Positions 24,898-32,312 of a stretch of 37,929 nucleotides of DNA are shown here, one piece after another. The notes under the pieces are model-generated. The model saw only the letters and a list, made by a program, of their open reading frames with translations. It did not search any database and had not been told where the DNA came from. Numbering within the stretch: position 1 is the stretch's first letter; each line of letters opens with the position of its first letter. Location of the stretch: positions 1-37,929 of the forward strand of contig DCQT01000081.1 of the NCBI GenBank assembly GCA_002323535.1. Reading direction: 5' to 3'. A program made the position numbers and the translations under genes. The DNA is from Bacteriovoracaceae bacterium UBA1511 (GTDB lineage Bacteria; Bdellovibrionota; Bacteriovoracia; Bacteriovoracales; Bacteriovoracaceae).

Positions 24898-25206
24898 TTA
24901 ATCCTTCTTTTTAAAGAGCGCATCTGCGGCTGATATAAGCTCATCCTTTGAAGGGGCGCTGGAGCTGTCTCCTCCCCTGATTTTGAAATATGAGCAAAAG
25001 TTAGCTTTTTCTTTATCTACTATTCTTTCTGCTAGAGGCTCTCTGCATTCATTATAGCTACTTTTATCGTAAAACACACACATCCGACAACAATACAATG
25101 AGGTCTGGCAAAAACTGCATTCTTCATGTCTTAGAATTCTCTGTTCGTGTTCGATTGCAAGTGTATTATGGCATTGATAGCAAACAATTTTTGAACTGTT
25201 ATTCAT
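24898..25206 (-). CDS. Cysteine-rich putative zinc-binding protein
   Basis: 102 aa, cytoplasmic by sequence. Nine cysteines lie at residues 9, 12, 30, 33, 39, 40, 43, 54 and 71, including CYQC, CSFC and CCRMC, which can form one or two zinc ribbons. No named family recognised. I choose the ATG at 25206, which overlaps the upstream stop (TAATG) and has GGAG 6 bases before it, over an ATG four codons earlier. It sits 2 bases before greA, so it may have a role near transcription, but only position supports that. Confidence 0.78.
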   Translation of the reverse strand: MNNSSKIVCYQCHNTLAIEHEQRILRHEECSFCQTSLYCCRMCVFYDKSSYNECREPLAERIVDKEKANFCSYFKIRGGDSSSAPSKDELISAADALFKKKD

Positions 25207-25703
25207 TAAAATCTCCATACTGCAGAAATAGTGTAATTATCTAATTTAGGGCCGAATGCATTTAGTTGGATTAATGGCCGTCCTTCCTTATTGTAGCTAT
25301 TTATAGACTTTTGAAGGTTTTCTTCGTTGTAATAAAGTAAGGTCTTTTGAATTAAAAAATTAATGCCTGCAACTACTCCACTGATCAAGACAATATTGTC
25401 GCGTGTATTTTCATCACCTTGATAAAATAGACCCGTTAAAACGCCACCAGCGGCGACAGCACCAGTCATTTTGGAATACTTATTAAGCTTGAGGTTATTC
25501 TGATATCTTTCAAGGAGCTGATACGATTTTGTACCTTGTTTAAAGTACCTTTTAAGCCCTTCACCTTTCTTACCGTCTGGTGTGTCAATATATATTATTT
25601 TGTCACCGATTAGAGCGGTGCGTTGGCAGTTAGCCATGCTCACCTGATTTGAGAGGAAGAGCATTAAAGAAAAGATAAATAATGTTTGTTTTTTAAATAT
25701 CAT
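25206..25703 (-). CDS. Small exported or membrane protein, unknown function
   Basis: 165 aa. An N-terminal signal peptide (about residues 6-25, ending SMANCQ) precedes a soluble stretch and then two weakly hydrophobic segments (about 80-93 and 103-121). No family recognised; the closing 'DNYTISAVWRF' ends in an aromatic residue, as envelope proteins often do. ATG 25703 is preferred to a GTG five codons upstream because the signal peptide begins after it, though no SD is visible. First gene of the six-gene operon ending at 21030; its stop overlaps the next start. Confidence 0.7.
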   Translation of the reverse strand: MIFKKQTLFIFSLMLFLSNQVSMANCQRTALIGDKIIYIDTPDGKKGEGLKRYFKQGTKSYQLLERYQNNLKLNKYSKMTGAVAAGGVLTGLFYQGDENTRDNIVLISGVVAGINFLIQKTLLYYNEENLQKSINSYNKEGRPLIQLNAFGPKLDNYTISAVWRF

Positions 25704-25769
25704 GGGATTATTTTGCACGCATGTTCTCGCGTTGTCAGTTTCTACTAAAATAAGTAAGTAAGGAAAATA

Positions 25770-27488
25770 ATGGATCTAGTCAAAACCAGTCGTAATATAA
25801 CGAAAACGATAAAAAACGTGAATCGTTCTCGAGAAATAATTGCAGTATTTGCTCGTCATGGTTTTGAAGAGTTTGTTGTTGCTACTCCTGGCAGTAAAAT
25901 CCCAAAACTTGTATTTCCCAAAACTAGAAAAAGAATTCAGGAGGAACTTGAACGGGAAGGGCAATATTCATGGCAGCAGGCTTTAGGCTATAGGCTTAGG
26001 AAAGCTTTTGAAGAGTTAGGGCCGGCGTTCATTAAGTTTGGGCAATTACTTAGCAGTAGAGAGGATCTGTTTGATGAAGTCTTCATTGATGAAATGAAGA
26101 AATTAAGAGACAAAGTCAAAGGGATTCCATTTTCAAAATCAAAAGAGGTTATTGAGGAAGCTCTGGGGAAAGATGTCTCAGATTTATTTGAGTATATTGA
26201 CGAAGACCCAATTGGAACAGCTTCGATCGGTGTAGTTTACTCTGGAAGGCTTCTAACCGGTGAACCTGTTGTTATAAAAGTAAGAAGACCTAATATTGAA
26301 AAAATGATTGAAGTAGATTTTTCAATTCTACTTTTTTTGGCGAGGCAAGCAGAGAGAAGCTCTAAAGAGATAAAAGGATTAGGGTTATCTCGAATAATAA
26401 AAGATTTTTCATCTTCGCTAAGTTCCGAATTAAATTTCAATACAGAGGCCTTAAATTGCAAAAGATTCAAAGAGAACCTTTCTGTACGTGATGAAGAAAA
26501 TATTTTCTACGTTCCCAAGATTTACTCTGAGTTAACAAGAGAAAATGTTCTCGTTATGGAAAAGCTTGATGGCATTCCTTTTAGCGATAAAGAAAAAATT
26601 GGCCCTGTTTTGGACAGTGTTCATCAAAAACTTGAGACGGGTCTTGTTTATTTTTTAAAGTCTTTTTTACAAGATGGATTTTTTCATGCCGATCTTCATG
26701 GTGGAAACTTCTTTTATCTAAAAAATGGTAAAATAGGTATTATCGATTACGGGCTAATGGGTAGCCTTAGTCGAAGAAGCAGAAAGAATTTTATAGCGAT
26801 AGTATATGCGTTACTCACTTTTAATTACGAGAACCTTGTTTATGAATTTCTTGATGTCGCAGAATACGAGAAAAGTCCGGATGTAGATGTCTTAATTTCC
26901 GATGTTAAGGAATGCCTGAGTCCTTTTGTTGGTTTGACAGTAAAGCAGACAAATTTTTCTGAAGTTTTTAAAAAGATTGTAAGTACATTGACCAGACACG
27001 AGCTTTTTCTACCAAGAGATTGGTTCATTGTTTTTAGATCACTGATGACACTTGATGGTGTTGGTAAATCACTCAATATGGATATCGACATATTCGGAAT
27101 GTTGAATGCAGATATCAAAGATATTATTGGTTCAACCTATGATAAAAATGATGTTCTTGAGGAACTTGTCTGGGCAAGCAGAGATGTACTTCCTATCATT
27201 AGAATTGCGCCCAGGTATTTGAAGTGGTGGCTTAAAGATTTTTCCCGAAAAAATTATCAATTTCATATTAAAAATCATGGTTATGAAAGACATCTAAAAA
27301 AAATAAGTAGATCAATTAACTTTGGCTCTTACTCAATTTTTGCATCAATTCTAATTTTATCTGGAAGTCTTCTCGTCCCAAAAGGCGCTAAGATGGATTT
27401 TTTTGAAATCCCAAATATAAGCTTCGCATTTTGGACAATTGGTTTTTTATTATTTTATCGTGGTATTGGGCAAACGAAGTTTAAATGA
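25770..27488 (+). CDS. ABC1/UbiB-family atypical kinase-like protein
   Basis: 572 aa member of the ABC1/ADCK/UbiB family, ATPases or atypical kinases usually linked to quinone biosynthesis or membrane lipid handling. Diagnostic motifs are in order: KFGQ (residues 89-92) within 'GPAFIKFGQLLSSREDLF', the Ala-rich nucleotide loop 'GTASIGVVYSG' (149-159), the invariant-type lysine in 'PVVIKVRRP', the catalytic-loop HADLHGGNFF and metal-binding 'IIDYGLMGSLSR'. Two hydrophobic helices at the C-terminus anchor it in the inner membrane. AAGGA precedes the ATG. No quinone genes lie nearby, so I leave the symbol empty. Confidence 0.92.
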   Translation: MDLVKTSRNITKTIKNVNRSREIIAVFARHGFEEFVVATPGSKIPKLVFPKTRKRIQEELEREGQYSWQQALGYRLRKAFEELGPAFIKFGQLLSSREDLFDEVFIDEMKKLRDKVKGIPFSKSKEVIEEALGKDVSDLFEYIDEDPIGTASIGVVYSGRLLTGEPVVIKVRRPNIEKMIEVDFSILLFLARQAERSSKEIKGLGLSRIIKDFSSSLSSELNFNTEALNCKRFKENLSVRDEENIFYVPKIYSELTRENVLVMEKLDGIPFSDKEKIGPVLDSVHQKLETGLVYFLKSFLQDGFFHADLHGGNFFYLKNGKIGIIDYGLMGSLSRRSRKNFIAIVYALLTFNYENLVYEFLDVAEYEKSPDVDVLISDVKECLSPFVGLTVKQTNFSEVFKKIVSTLTRHELFLPRDWFIVFRSLMTLDGVGKSLNMDIDIFGMLNADIKDIIGSTYDKNDVLEELVWASRDVLPIIRIAPRYLKWWLKDFSRKNYQFHIKNHGYERHLKKISRSINFGSYSIFASILILSGSLLVPKGAKMDFFEIPNISFAFWTIGFLLFYRGIGQTKFK

Positions 27489-27491
27489 CTT

Positions 27492-28379
27492 TCAAACACA
27501 ATCAGCACCATTGAAATAAATTCCGTTAATTTTTCCTAAAGCCTCCTTGTTGCTAATTTTTACAAGGGCACTAGGAATGATAGAAAAGTCTGAGTGCTTT
27601 GGTTTATGTGGGGTGATTTTAGAAAACGACTCAATTGCCTTTTTTGTTAATGGGTCGTTGGTAAACTCATGAATTATTCCATTAAAGTCCATTCCTTTAT
27701 CTTTTATAAAATAAGCCTCTATAACTCCAGCAGTTGATAACCTATAGAATATATTCATTGAGGAAATTCTTTTTATATTTTTCCAGTCTGAGACTTCCCT
27801 TACCAGGGATTTCACAACCAGATCAGTATTATATAGTGACTTAACCTGGTTTAGTTGCTTTGTTGATAGTTCACATATTGGCATTGATTGAAAATTTTCG
27901 AGTTTATATGTTAAAGGATTGTTATGATGCTCGTAATAGGTGGAGCCCATTTCTTCAAAGTTAAAGCGTTTGTAAAGGTCATTGTTTTCACTCCAAAGTA
28001 AAAATAAATCCGGGTTAATCTTTTTTTGTAATGAGAATAATGTGCTGTTAAAAAATGGAGTAAACAATCCTTTTCCACGATATTCTTCTTTGATAAATAT
28101 GCCTCCAAGGCATGCTGTGGTGAAGGTGTTGTTGGATATTTCAAGTTTTCTTAGAGAGCAAAAAATAGCACCAACAATTTTTTTATTAAATAAAAGAAAA
28201 TGAGAGTTTACGAGGCTCTCTGATGTAAATAGAGGGAAAAAATCAATCTTTAATTTATAAGGCTCAATATACCCAAACGAAGTTTCTACCTCTGAAATTA
28301 TGTAGTTTAGGTTAAAAGAATTGTTAATGTCATTGTAACAACTAAATTCGTAACCTGATGGGAAATTAATACCGCTCAT
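27492..28379 (-). CDS. GNAT-family N-acetyltransferase-like protein
   Basis: 295 aa. The first half carries a GNAT acetyl-CoA site: 'KKIVGAIFCSLRKLEI' strands, then 'ACLGGIFIKEEYRGKGLFTPFF', where R-G-K-G-L is the R/Q-x-x-G-x-G/A pyrophosphate loop, and 'LLWSENNDLYKRFNFEEMG', the usual C-terminal N-x-x-x-Y-x-x-x-G-F motif. The second half (about 160-295) is unassigned and may be a second, degenerate GNAT-like lobe. Substrate unknown. It converges on the ABC1 gene with a 3-base gap and is divergent from the first flagellin gene. Confidence 0.78.
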   Translation of the reverse strand: MSGINFPSGYEFSCYNDINNSFNLNYIISEVETSFGYIEPYKLKIDFFPLFTSESLVNSHFLLFNKKIVGAIFCSLRKLEISNNTFTTACLGGIFIKEEYRGKGLFTPFFNSTLFSLQKKINPDLFLLWSENNDLYKRFNFEEMGSTYYEHHNNPLTYKLENFQSMPICELSTKQLNQVKSLYNTDLVVKSLVREVSDWKNIKRISSMNIFYRLSTAGVIEAYFIKDKGMDFNGIIHEFTNDPLTKKAIESFSKITPHKPKHSDFSIIPSALVKISNKEALGKINGIYFNGADCV

Positions 28380-28433
28380 TCAAAAATCATAGCATGGAAT
28401 AATTTTTTTTGATTAAAATCCGATTCCTATATC

Positions 28434-28494
28434 GAAGGTGCATTATGCATTCCGAAAAAGGATTTTTCGGACACCAGTAATCAAGGAGGATTTT
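28434..28494 (+). promoter_or_regulatory. Leader of flagellin gene 1: mini-ORF, GGA-loop hairpin and strong SD
   Basis: GAAGG (28434-28438) precedes an 11-codon ORF (ATG 28445, stop 28480). Inside it CCGAAAAA and TTTTTCGG (28452-28459 with 28463-28470) form an 8-base-pair hairpin whose loop is exactly GGA. The flagellin SD, AAGGAGGA, follows 13 bases after the hairpin. GGA in a hairpin loop plus GGA in the SD is the CsrA pattern; binding is not shown. Confidence 0.55.
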
Positions 28495-29343
28495 ATGGGA
28501 CTTCGAATTAACACAAATGTGGCATCATTAAATGCCCAACGAAATTTGTCTGGCACCAAATTGGGGATGGACAAAACACTCGAGAAACTCGCCTCAGGGC
28601 AAAGGATAAACCGTGCAGGTGATGACGCTGCAGGTTTAGCAATCTCAGAAAACTTAAAAGCACAAATTAGAGGATTATCACAAGCAGAACGAAACGCTCA
28701 AGATGGTATCTCTCTAGTTCAAATTGCTGAAGGTGCTTTGTCCGAAATTTCAAATATTTTAATTAGGCTTAGAGAGCTTGGAGTTCAAGCCGCATCAGAC
28801 ACTATCGGTGCAACTGAGAGAAAGTTTTTAAATGTTGAATTTGAGCAACTTCTCGCGGAGACAGATAGAATAGCCAATTCAACAGAGTTCAACCGTGTTC
28901 CTCTATTAAACGGAACAGGTGCTGTATTTGATATTCAAATTGGTACAAGAAATGACCCCATGAGCGACAGATTAACTTTTGATGCTTCAAGCGCAGACGT
29001 TAACGTTGCAGCTTTAGGTCTTAACCTCGCCTCTATTGGAGATAAGATCTCAGCTCAAAACTCTTTGGCAGCGATTGATCAATCAATCATTACCGTTTCT
29101 GGTATTAGAGCAGACTTTGGTGCTCTACAAAACAGACTACAGTCAACAATTAACAATATTGCTGTAAATGTAGAGAACCTTTCAGCTGCTAACTCAAGAA
29201 TTAGAGACGCTGATATCGCGAAGGAAACAGCGGAGTTAACGAAAGGAAATATCCTCGTAACTGCTGGTACTTCAGTGTTAGCTCAAGCGAATAACTCAAC
29301 AAAAATGGCATTAGGGTTAATTAACTCTACTGGAATGTCGTAA
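28495..29343 (+). CDS. Flagellin (short form)
   Basis: 282 aa flagellar filament subunit. The N-terminal D0/D1 block 'GLRINTNVASLNAQRNLSG' followed by 'LEKLASGQRINRAGDDAAGL' and the C-terminal 'NLSAANSRIRDADIAKETAE' are diagnostic. The hypervariable D2/D3 part is missing, so the protein is little more than D0-D1, as in other bacteria with short flagellins. AAGGAGG precedes the ATG at 28495; an upstream in-frame GTG at 28438 would only translate the leader. A second flagellin gene follows 128 bases later. In Bdellovibrio multiple flagellins form one sheathed filament; that parallel is inference. Confidence 0.97.
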   Translation: MGLRINTNVASLNAQRNLSGTKLGMDKTLEKLASGQRINRAGDDAAGLAISENLKAQIRGLSQAERNAQDGISLVQIAEGALSEISNILIRLRELGVQAASDTIGATERKFLNVEFEQLLAETDRIANSTEFNRVPLLNGTGAVFDIQIGTRNDPMSDRLTFDASSADVNVAALGLNLASIGDKISAQNSLAAIDQSIITVSGIRADFGALQNRLQSTINNIAVNVENLSAANSRIRDADIAKETAELTKGNILVTAGTSVLAQANNSTKMALGLINSTGMS

Positions 29344-29413
29344 AAATAAATTCACTTATCACCTGCAAGTTAGTGAGTTCATTTTAAATTGATTTTAAGG
29401 AACTATTGCACAT

Positions 29414-29471
29414 CTGAATAGGAGATTCAGTAAGCGAACAGGAGGTTTGATATGCTTGAAGGAGATTAATA
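29414..29471 (+). promoter_or_regulatory. Leader of flagellin gene 2: GGA-loop hairpin and five-codon mini-ORF
   Basis: CTGAAT and ATTCAG (29414-29419, 29425-29430) close a hairpin with loop AGGAG. The strong SD AGGAGG (29440-29445) serves a mini-ORF, ATG 29452 to TAA 29469, encoding MLEGD, which ends 2 bases before the flagellin ATG. Within the mini-ORF, GAAGGAG is the flagellin's own SD. Three GGA motifs in 45 bases again suggest CsrA-type control, unproven. Confidence 0.55.
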
Positions 29472-30305
29472 ATGGGTATGAGAATAAATACCAATGCGAG
29501 CTCGTTGGCCGCGCAGCGTTCTTTAGTCCGAAATAGAAACTCTTTAAACTCAAATTTGAGGAAACTTTCTACCGGACAAAGGATTACGAGGGCCAGTGAC
29601 GATGCCGCAGGTTTAGCAATTAGTGAGAATTTTAAGTCGTATCTGCGAGCAACACGTCAGGCTCAAAGAAACGCAGGGGATAGTATATCCATGATACAAA
29701 CAGCAGAAGGTGCACTAGAAGAAATTTCCAATATCATCATTAGATTGAGGGAACTCTCAGTACAAACTTCTTCTGATACAGTGGGAGACAAAGAAAGGGC
29801 TTTTTCAAATATTGAATTTACTCAATTAGTTGATGAGGTTGATCGAATCGCCAAATCATCAAACTTTAACGGGATAAGTTTATTAGATGGAAGTTCTGGT
29901 GTACTTGAGTTTCAGATTGGTCAAAAAAATAGCCCAACTCTTGATAGGCTAAAGTTTGACTTCTCACAAGCAAGTGCGACACCACTGTCTTTGGGTATGG
30001 CCGCTTTGGATATATCAACTAAACAGGGTTCCCAAAATAGCCTTGCCAACTTAGATGATGCCTTGACAAAAGTTAATGGTATCAGAGCAAAGATGGGGGC
30101 AACACAAAATAGATTGCAATCAATTATGAACAATCTAAGTATAACTGACGAAAATATTAGTGCAGCCAACTCAAGAATTAGAGATCTTGATATTGCTAAA
30201 GAAAGCGCTGATATGGCAAAAAATAATATTTTGGTTCAATCAGGAGTATCTGTCTTGAGCCAAGCAAACAATTCACCAGCAATGGCCTTAAAATTAATCA
30301 ATTAA
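29472..30305 (+). CDS. Flagellin (short form), second copy
   Basis: 277 aa flagellin paralogous to the preceding one: 'GMRINTNASSLAAQRSL', 'LRKLSTGQRITRASDDAAGL' and 'NISAANSRIRDLDIAKESAD' correspond block by block. Also D0-D1 only. The two copies have clearly diverged in the middle (for example 'SGVLEFQIGQKNSPTLDRL' here against 'GAVFDIQIGTRNDPMSDRL'), so they are old paralogues rather than a recent duplication. GGAG lies 8 bases before ATG 29472, inside a five-codon leader ORF. A strong terminator begins at its stop codon. Confidence 0.97.
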   Translation: MGMRINTNASSLAAQRSLVRNRNSLNSNLRKLSTGQRITRASDDAAGLAISENFKSYLRATRQAQRNAGDSISMIQTAEGALEEISNIIIRLRELSVQTSSDTVGDKERAFSNIEFTQLVDEVDRIAKSSNFNGISLLDGSSGVLEFQIGQKNSPTLDRLKFDFSQASATPLSLGMAALDISTKQGSQNSLANLDDALTKVNGIRAKMGATQNRLQSIMNNLSITDENISAANSRIRDLDIAKESADMAKNNILVQSGVSVLSQANNSPAMALKLIN

Positions 30306-30346
30306 AAAATAAGATCCCTTTGAATAAAGGGATCTTATTTTTTTTT
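30305..30346 (+). terminator. Intrinsic terminator of the flagellin genes
   Basis: A perfect stem of at least 14 base pairs (30308-30321 with 30326-30339, core AAGATCCCTTT) has a GAAT loop and runs into a T tract. It overlaps the flagellin stop codon's 3' side. Confidence 0.93.
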
Positions 30347-30363
30347 CATGATAAAATTTTACT

Positions 30364-31287
30364 GTGAAGAAAAAAACAGTTTTGATTTTTGGCCTTAGTT
30401 CTTTTGTTGGCTCCAATTTAGCAACTTTCTTAAAAGAAGATTTTAAGGTTGTGGGAACTTATCATAAAAATAAAGTTGATATCGATGGTGTTCTAGCTAT
30501 CCCGTGCGACGTGCTTAAAAAAGAGCAGGTGCGATTAACTATGCTCGCCTTTAAGCCAGATATTGCGATTTATTGCGTTGGCAATGCTTCAATTTATTTT
30601 TGCTCAGAAAACTCAGAGGTTTCAGACGCTTTAAATACGGGTGGCCTTGTAAATGTAATCGATTTTTCACAACGCTATAAAACACAAGTCTGTCTTGTTT
30701 CTTCATCGAACGTTTTTTCTGGAGATAAGGACAGTTACTCGGAACTTGATATTCCTGATCCTAGCACTACCTATGGTAAGCAAATGGCTTCAAGTGAATT
30801 TTATCTTCAAAAAAATTGTTTAAATTATTTAATTTTTAGAGCTTGTAAGTTATACGGGCACTCCTTTAGATTAAGATCTGAAAATATTTTTGAAAAAGTT
30901 GGAAAAGCACTGATGGGTGATTCTGTGAACACTTTTGATAATCGAATCGCTTTTGGTTGGCTTGATGTTTTGTTTTTGTGTTCGATAATGAAAAATGTTT
31001 TAAAAAAAGAACCGACAAACCGCTTATTTCAAGTTTCAAGTAGTGACGTAAAGACCACCTATGAATTTGCTACAGCTGTCGCAAAAATTAATGGCTTCGA
31101 TGAACAATTGGTTAATAAGGGAAGAGTTTCCTATCCTATGATAAAGGACATTGAGACTAAGTTTGATGATGGGCATGAGCAAAAGTACTCATTGGAGACG
31201 GCAAATATCGAAGGTTATCTAAATTTGAAAATGCCTACTGTAGAGGAATCTCTACATCTTACCAGAGATCGTTTTTCAGGAATTTAA
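30364..31287 (+). CDS. RfbD-like extended SDR with altered catalytic motif
   Basis: 307 aa NAD(P)-binding Rossmann protein of the dTDP-4-dehydrorhamnose reductase/RfbD type. The N-terminal 'VLIFGLSSFVGSNLA' is the G-x-x-G-x-x-G-like cofactor loop, and 'CLVSSSNVFSGD' supplies the catalytic-region serines. The active-site block 'STTYGKQMASSEFYLQ' aligns with the family's Y-G-x-x-K-x-x-x-E, but the lysine position (residue 141) is Met. The start is GTG at 30364 with no SD; a -10-like GATAAAAT ends 8 bases upstream, so the message may be leaderless. It is a single-gene unit, not part of a sugar operon. Real reductase activity is doubtful; a regulatory or altered role is possible. Confidence 0.83.
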   Translation: MKKKTVLIFGLSSFVGSNLATFLKEDFKVVGTYHKNKVDIDGVLAIPCDVLKKEQVRLTMLAFKPDIAIYCVGNASIYFCSENSEVSDALNTGGLVNVIDFSQRYKTQVCLVSSSNVFSGDKDSYSELDIPDPSTTYGKQMASSEFYLQKNCLNYLIFRACKLYGHSFRLRSENIFEKVGKALMGDSVNTFDNRIAFGWLDVLFLCSIMKNVLKKEPTNRLFQVSSSDVKTTYEFATAVAKINGFDEQLVNKGRVSYPMIKDIETKFDDGHEQKYSLETANIEGYLNLKMPTVEESLHLTRDRFSGI

Positions 31288-31805
31288 CGAGCTGAATTCT
31301 TGATGAACTCTTCCAGGTAGTGTCTAACCATTGCATTTGTATCCACGACCTCACCTTGAAATCTCCATGATATTTTATTGAAAGCGCCTACGTGAGCAGT
31401 TATTTCATGACATGAAAAGTCACTTTCACTTTGCCCTGGCATTCTTGGTGCATATAAATCTTTACCGTTAACAAGTAATCCGATTGAAATTAAGTTTGTG
31501 CTTTTTCTAGAAAATATGAGTCTCAGCGAATTCCTAAAAAGCATAAAATCATTTACGGTGTTTGAGATCTTGAAGATTTTAATTTGCGCGCCAGAACTTT
31601 CTCCGCCTCTGCAATGATTAAATTTATTAATGTAAACTTCGAACAAATCTCTGATCTTGTTCATAAAGCTTATGGATTCCTCCTCGAGAAGTCCATTGGG
31701 ATTTAGGTGGTCATTGAAGTTTACAACGCCTGCCTCGTCCATATTTAGTTCGTCAAAGGCAAGATTTTCGATCCAGTTAGTTGAAATGATTTTTTCTTCG
31801 TTCAT
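31284..31805 (-). CDS. Hypothetical protein
   Basis: 173 aa, cytoplasmic by sequence (no signal peptide or membrane segment). No family recognised. It has an acidic N-terminal third, a helical middle 'SFMNKIRDLFEVYINKFNHC', and an alpha/beta C-terminal half ending 'RHYLEEFIKNSAR'. Its stop overlaps the stop of the convergent SDR gene by 4 bases. Codon use looks like that of its neighbours, and the length and composition support a real gene. Confidence 0.72.
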   Translation of the reverse strand: MNEEKIISTNWIENLAFDELNMDEAGVVNFNDHLNPNGLLEEESISFMNKIRDLFEVYINKFNHCRGGESSGAQIKIFKISNTVNDFMLFRNSLRLIFSRKSTNLISIGLLVNGKDLYAPRMPGQSESDFSCHEITAHVGAFNKISWRFQGEVVDTNAMVRHYLEEFIKNSAR

Positions 31806-31891
31806 TATCTAATGATCCAAGATGCTTGGATTTTAGTCAAACAGAATGTGTCGCACCTTTTTTGTCAGACTTGTAGAAGGGTGTTGTCTTA

Positions 31892-31917
31892 AAATTCTAT
31901 GGGATTTGAAATTCTAT
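31892..31917. repeat. Direct repeat AAATTCTAT downstream of the 6S RNA
   Basis: AAATTCTAT occurs at 31892-31900 and 31909-31917, 17 bases apart. It overlaps the 3' end of the 6S RNA gene. No T tract is associated, so it is not an obvious terminator. Confidence 0.4.
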
Positions 31918-32081
31918 AAAGTGAGCGCGAGGACTTTGGTGTTTCCGCCCGCCATATGACAGGTGGACGCAGTAAATAATCACTTTAGGCTTCCCACTGT
32001 TTGTGGGCTTGCTCACCGTGACCAGGGACCACTTCCTTGAAAAAGATTGTAGGGCGGAAAATGCACTGCCCCGCACTCATT
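31915..32081 (-). ncRNA. ssrS: 6S RNA
   Basis: Small RNA that mimics an open promoter and holds sigma-70 RNA polymerase. Read on the minus strand, the 3' half shows the conserved 6S string: GGTGAGC (32011-32017), a CCCAC-GTGGG apical hairpin (31993-32007), GAAGCCT (31987-31993) followed by AAA, then CTGCG and CACC, matching E. coli 6S in order and spacing. The 5' and 3' ends pair as expected: an 11-base-pair closing stem with two G-U pairs (32069-32079 with 31922-31932), and a second perfect 9-base-pair stem (32052-32060 with 31942-31950, TTTCCGCCC with GGGCGGAAA). Between these stems and the apical arm lies the asymmetric central bubble. Length about 165 nt, slightly short. Exact ends are estimated. 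No protein gene needs this 507-base gap. Confidence 0.88.
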
Positions 32082-32086
32082 GACTC

Positions 32087-32095
32087 AGTATAACA
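32087..32095 (-). promoter_or_regulatory. Extended -10 promoter of the 6S RNA
   Basis: On the minus strand TGTTATACT (TGn plus TATACT) ends 6 bases before the estimated 6S RNA start. No convincing -35 lies 17 bases further up, as expected for an extended -10 element. Confidence 0.6.
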
Positions 32096-32199
32096 GTTTT
32101 CCTCGTTAGAAAATAAGATTTTGCCAACTTTTTTTACTAAATATGAATTGTCTAGTTTTATGTGTTTACGGTTACTTATCATCAAATTGAATAGAACAA

Positions 32200-32228
32200 T
32201 TGCAACCAATTGCGCAATGCGATATAAT
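32200..32228 (+). promoter_or_regulatory. Predicted sigma-70 promoter of the Flp/Tad operon
   Basis: TTGCAA (32200-32205), a 17-base spacer and a perfect TATAAT (32223-32228) lie 84 bases before the flp start. The implied leader of about 75 bases contains TCCGT...ACGGA inverted elements (32266-32288). Confidence 0.72.
32209..32218. promoter_or_regulatory. Possible operator inside the flp promoter spacer
   Basis: ATTGCGCAAT is a perfect 10-base palindrome lying wholly between the -35 and -10 boxes; a half-copy, ATTGCAA, overlaps the -35 box. A protein bound there would block the promoter. Confidence 0.4.
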
Positions 32229-32312
32229 AACCCTAAGTAATTTTTCTTAAGTCCTCATAATTATTTCCGTAAAGGAGAAATAACGGACCTAAGATATTAC
32301 AGGAGTATGGGT

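Noticed and set aside
31985..32209. Minus-strand frame of 74 codons in the gap before flp
   Set aside because: Most of it lies on the 6S RNA gene and its promoter. It starts with TTG without an SD, and RNA structure explains the sequence better than a protein.
31806..32312. Homologue of the Bdellovibrio hit locus (bd0108/bd0109) beside the Flp operon
   Set aside because: In B. bacteriovorus the host-interaction locus is linked to Flp pilus genes, but no small exported protein gene is present in this gap here.
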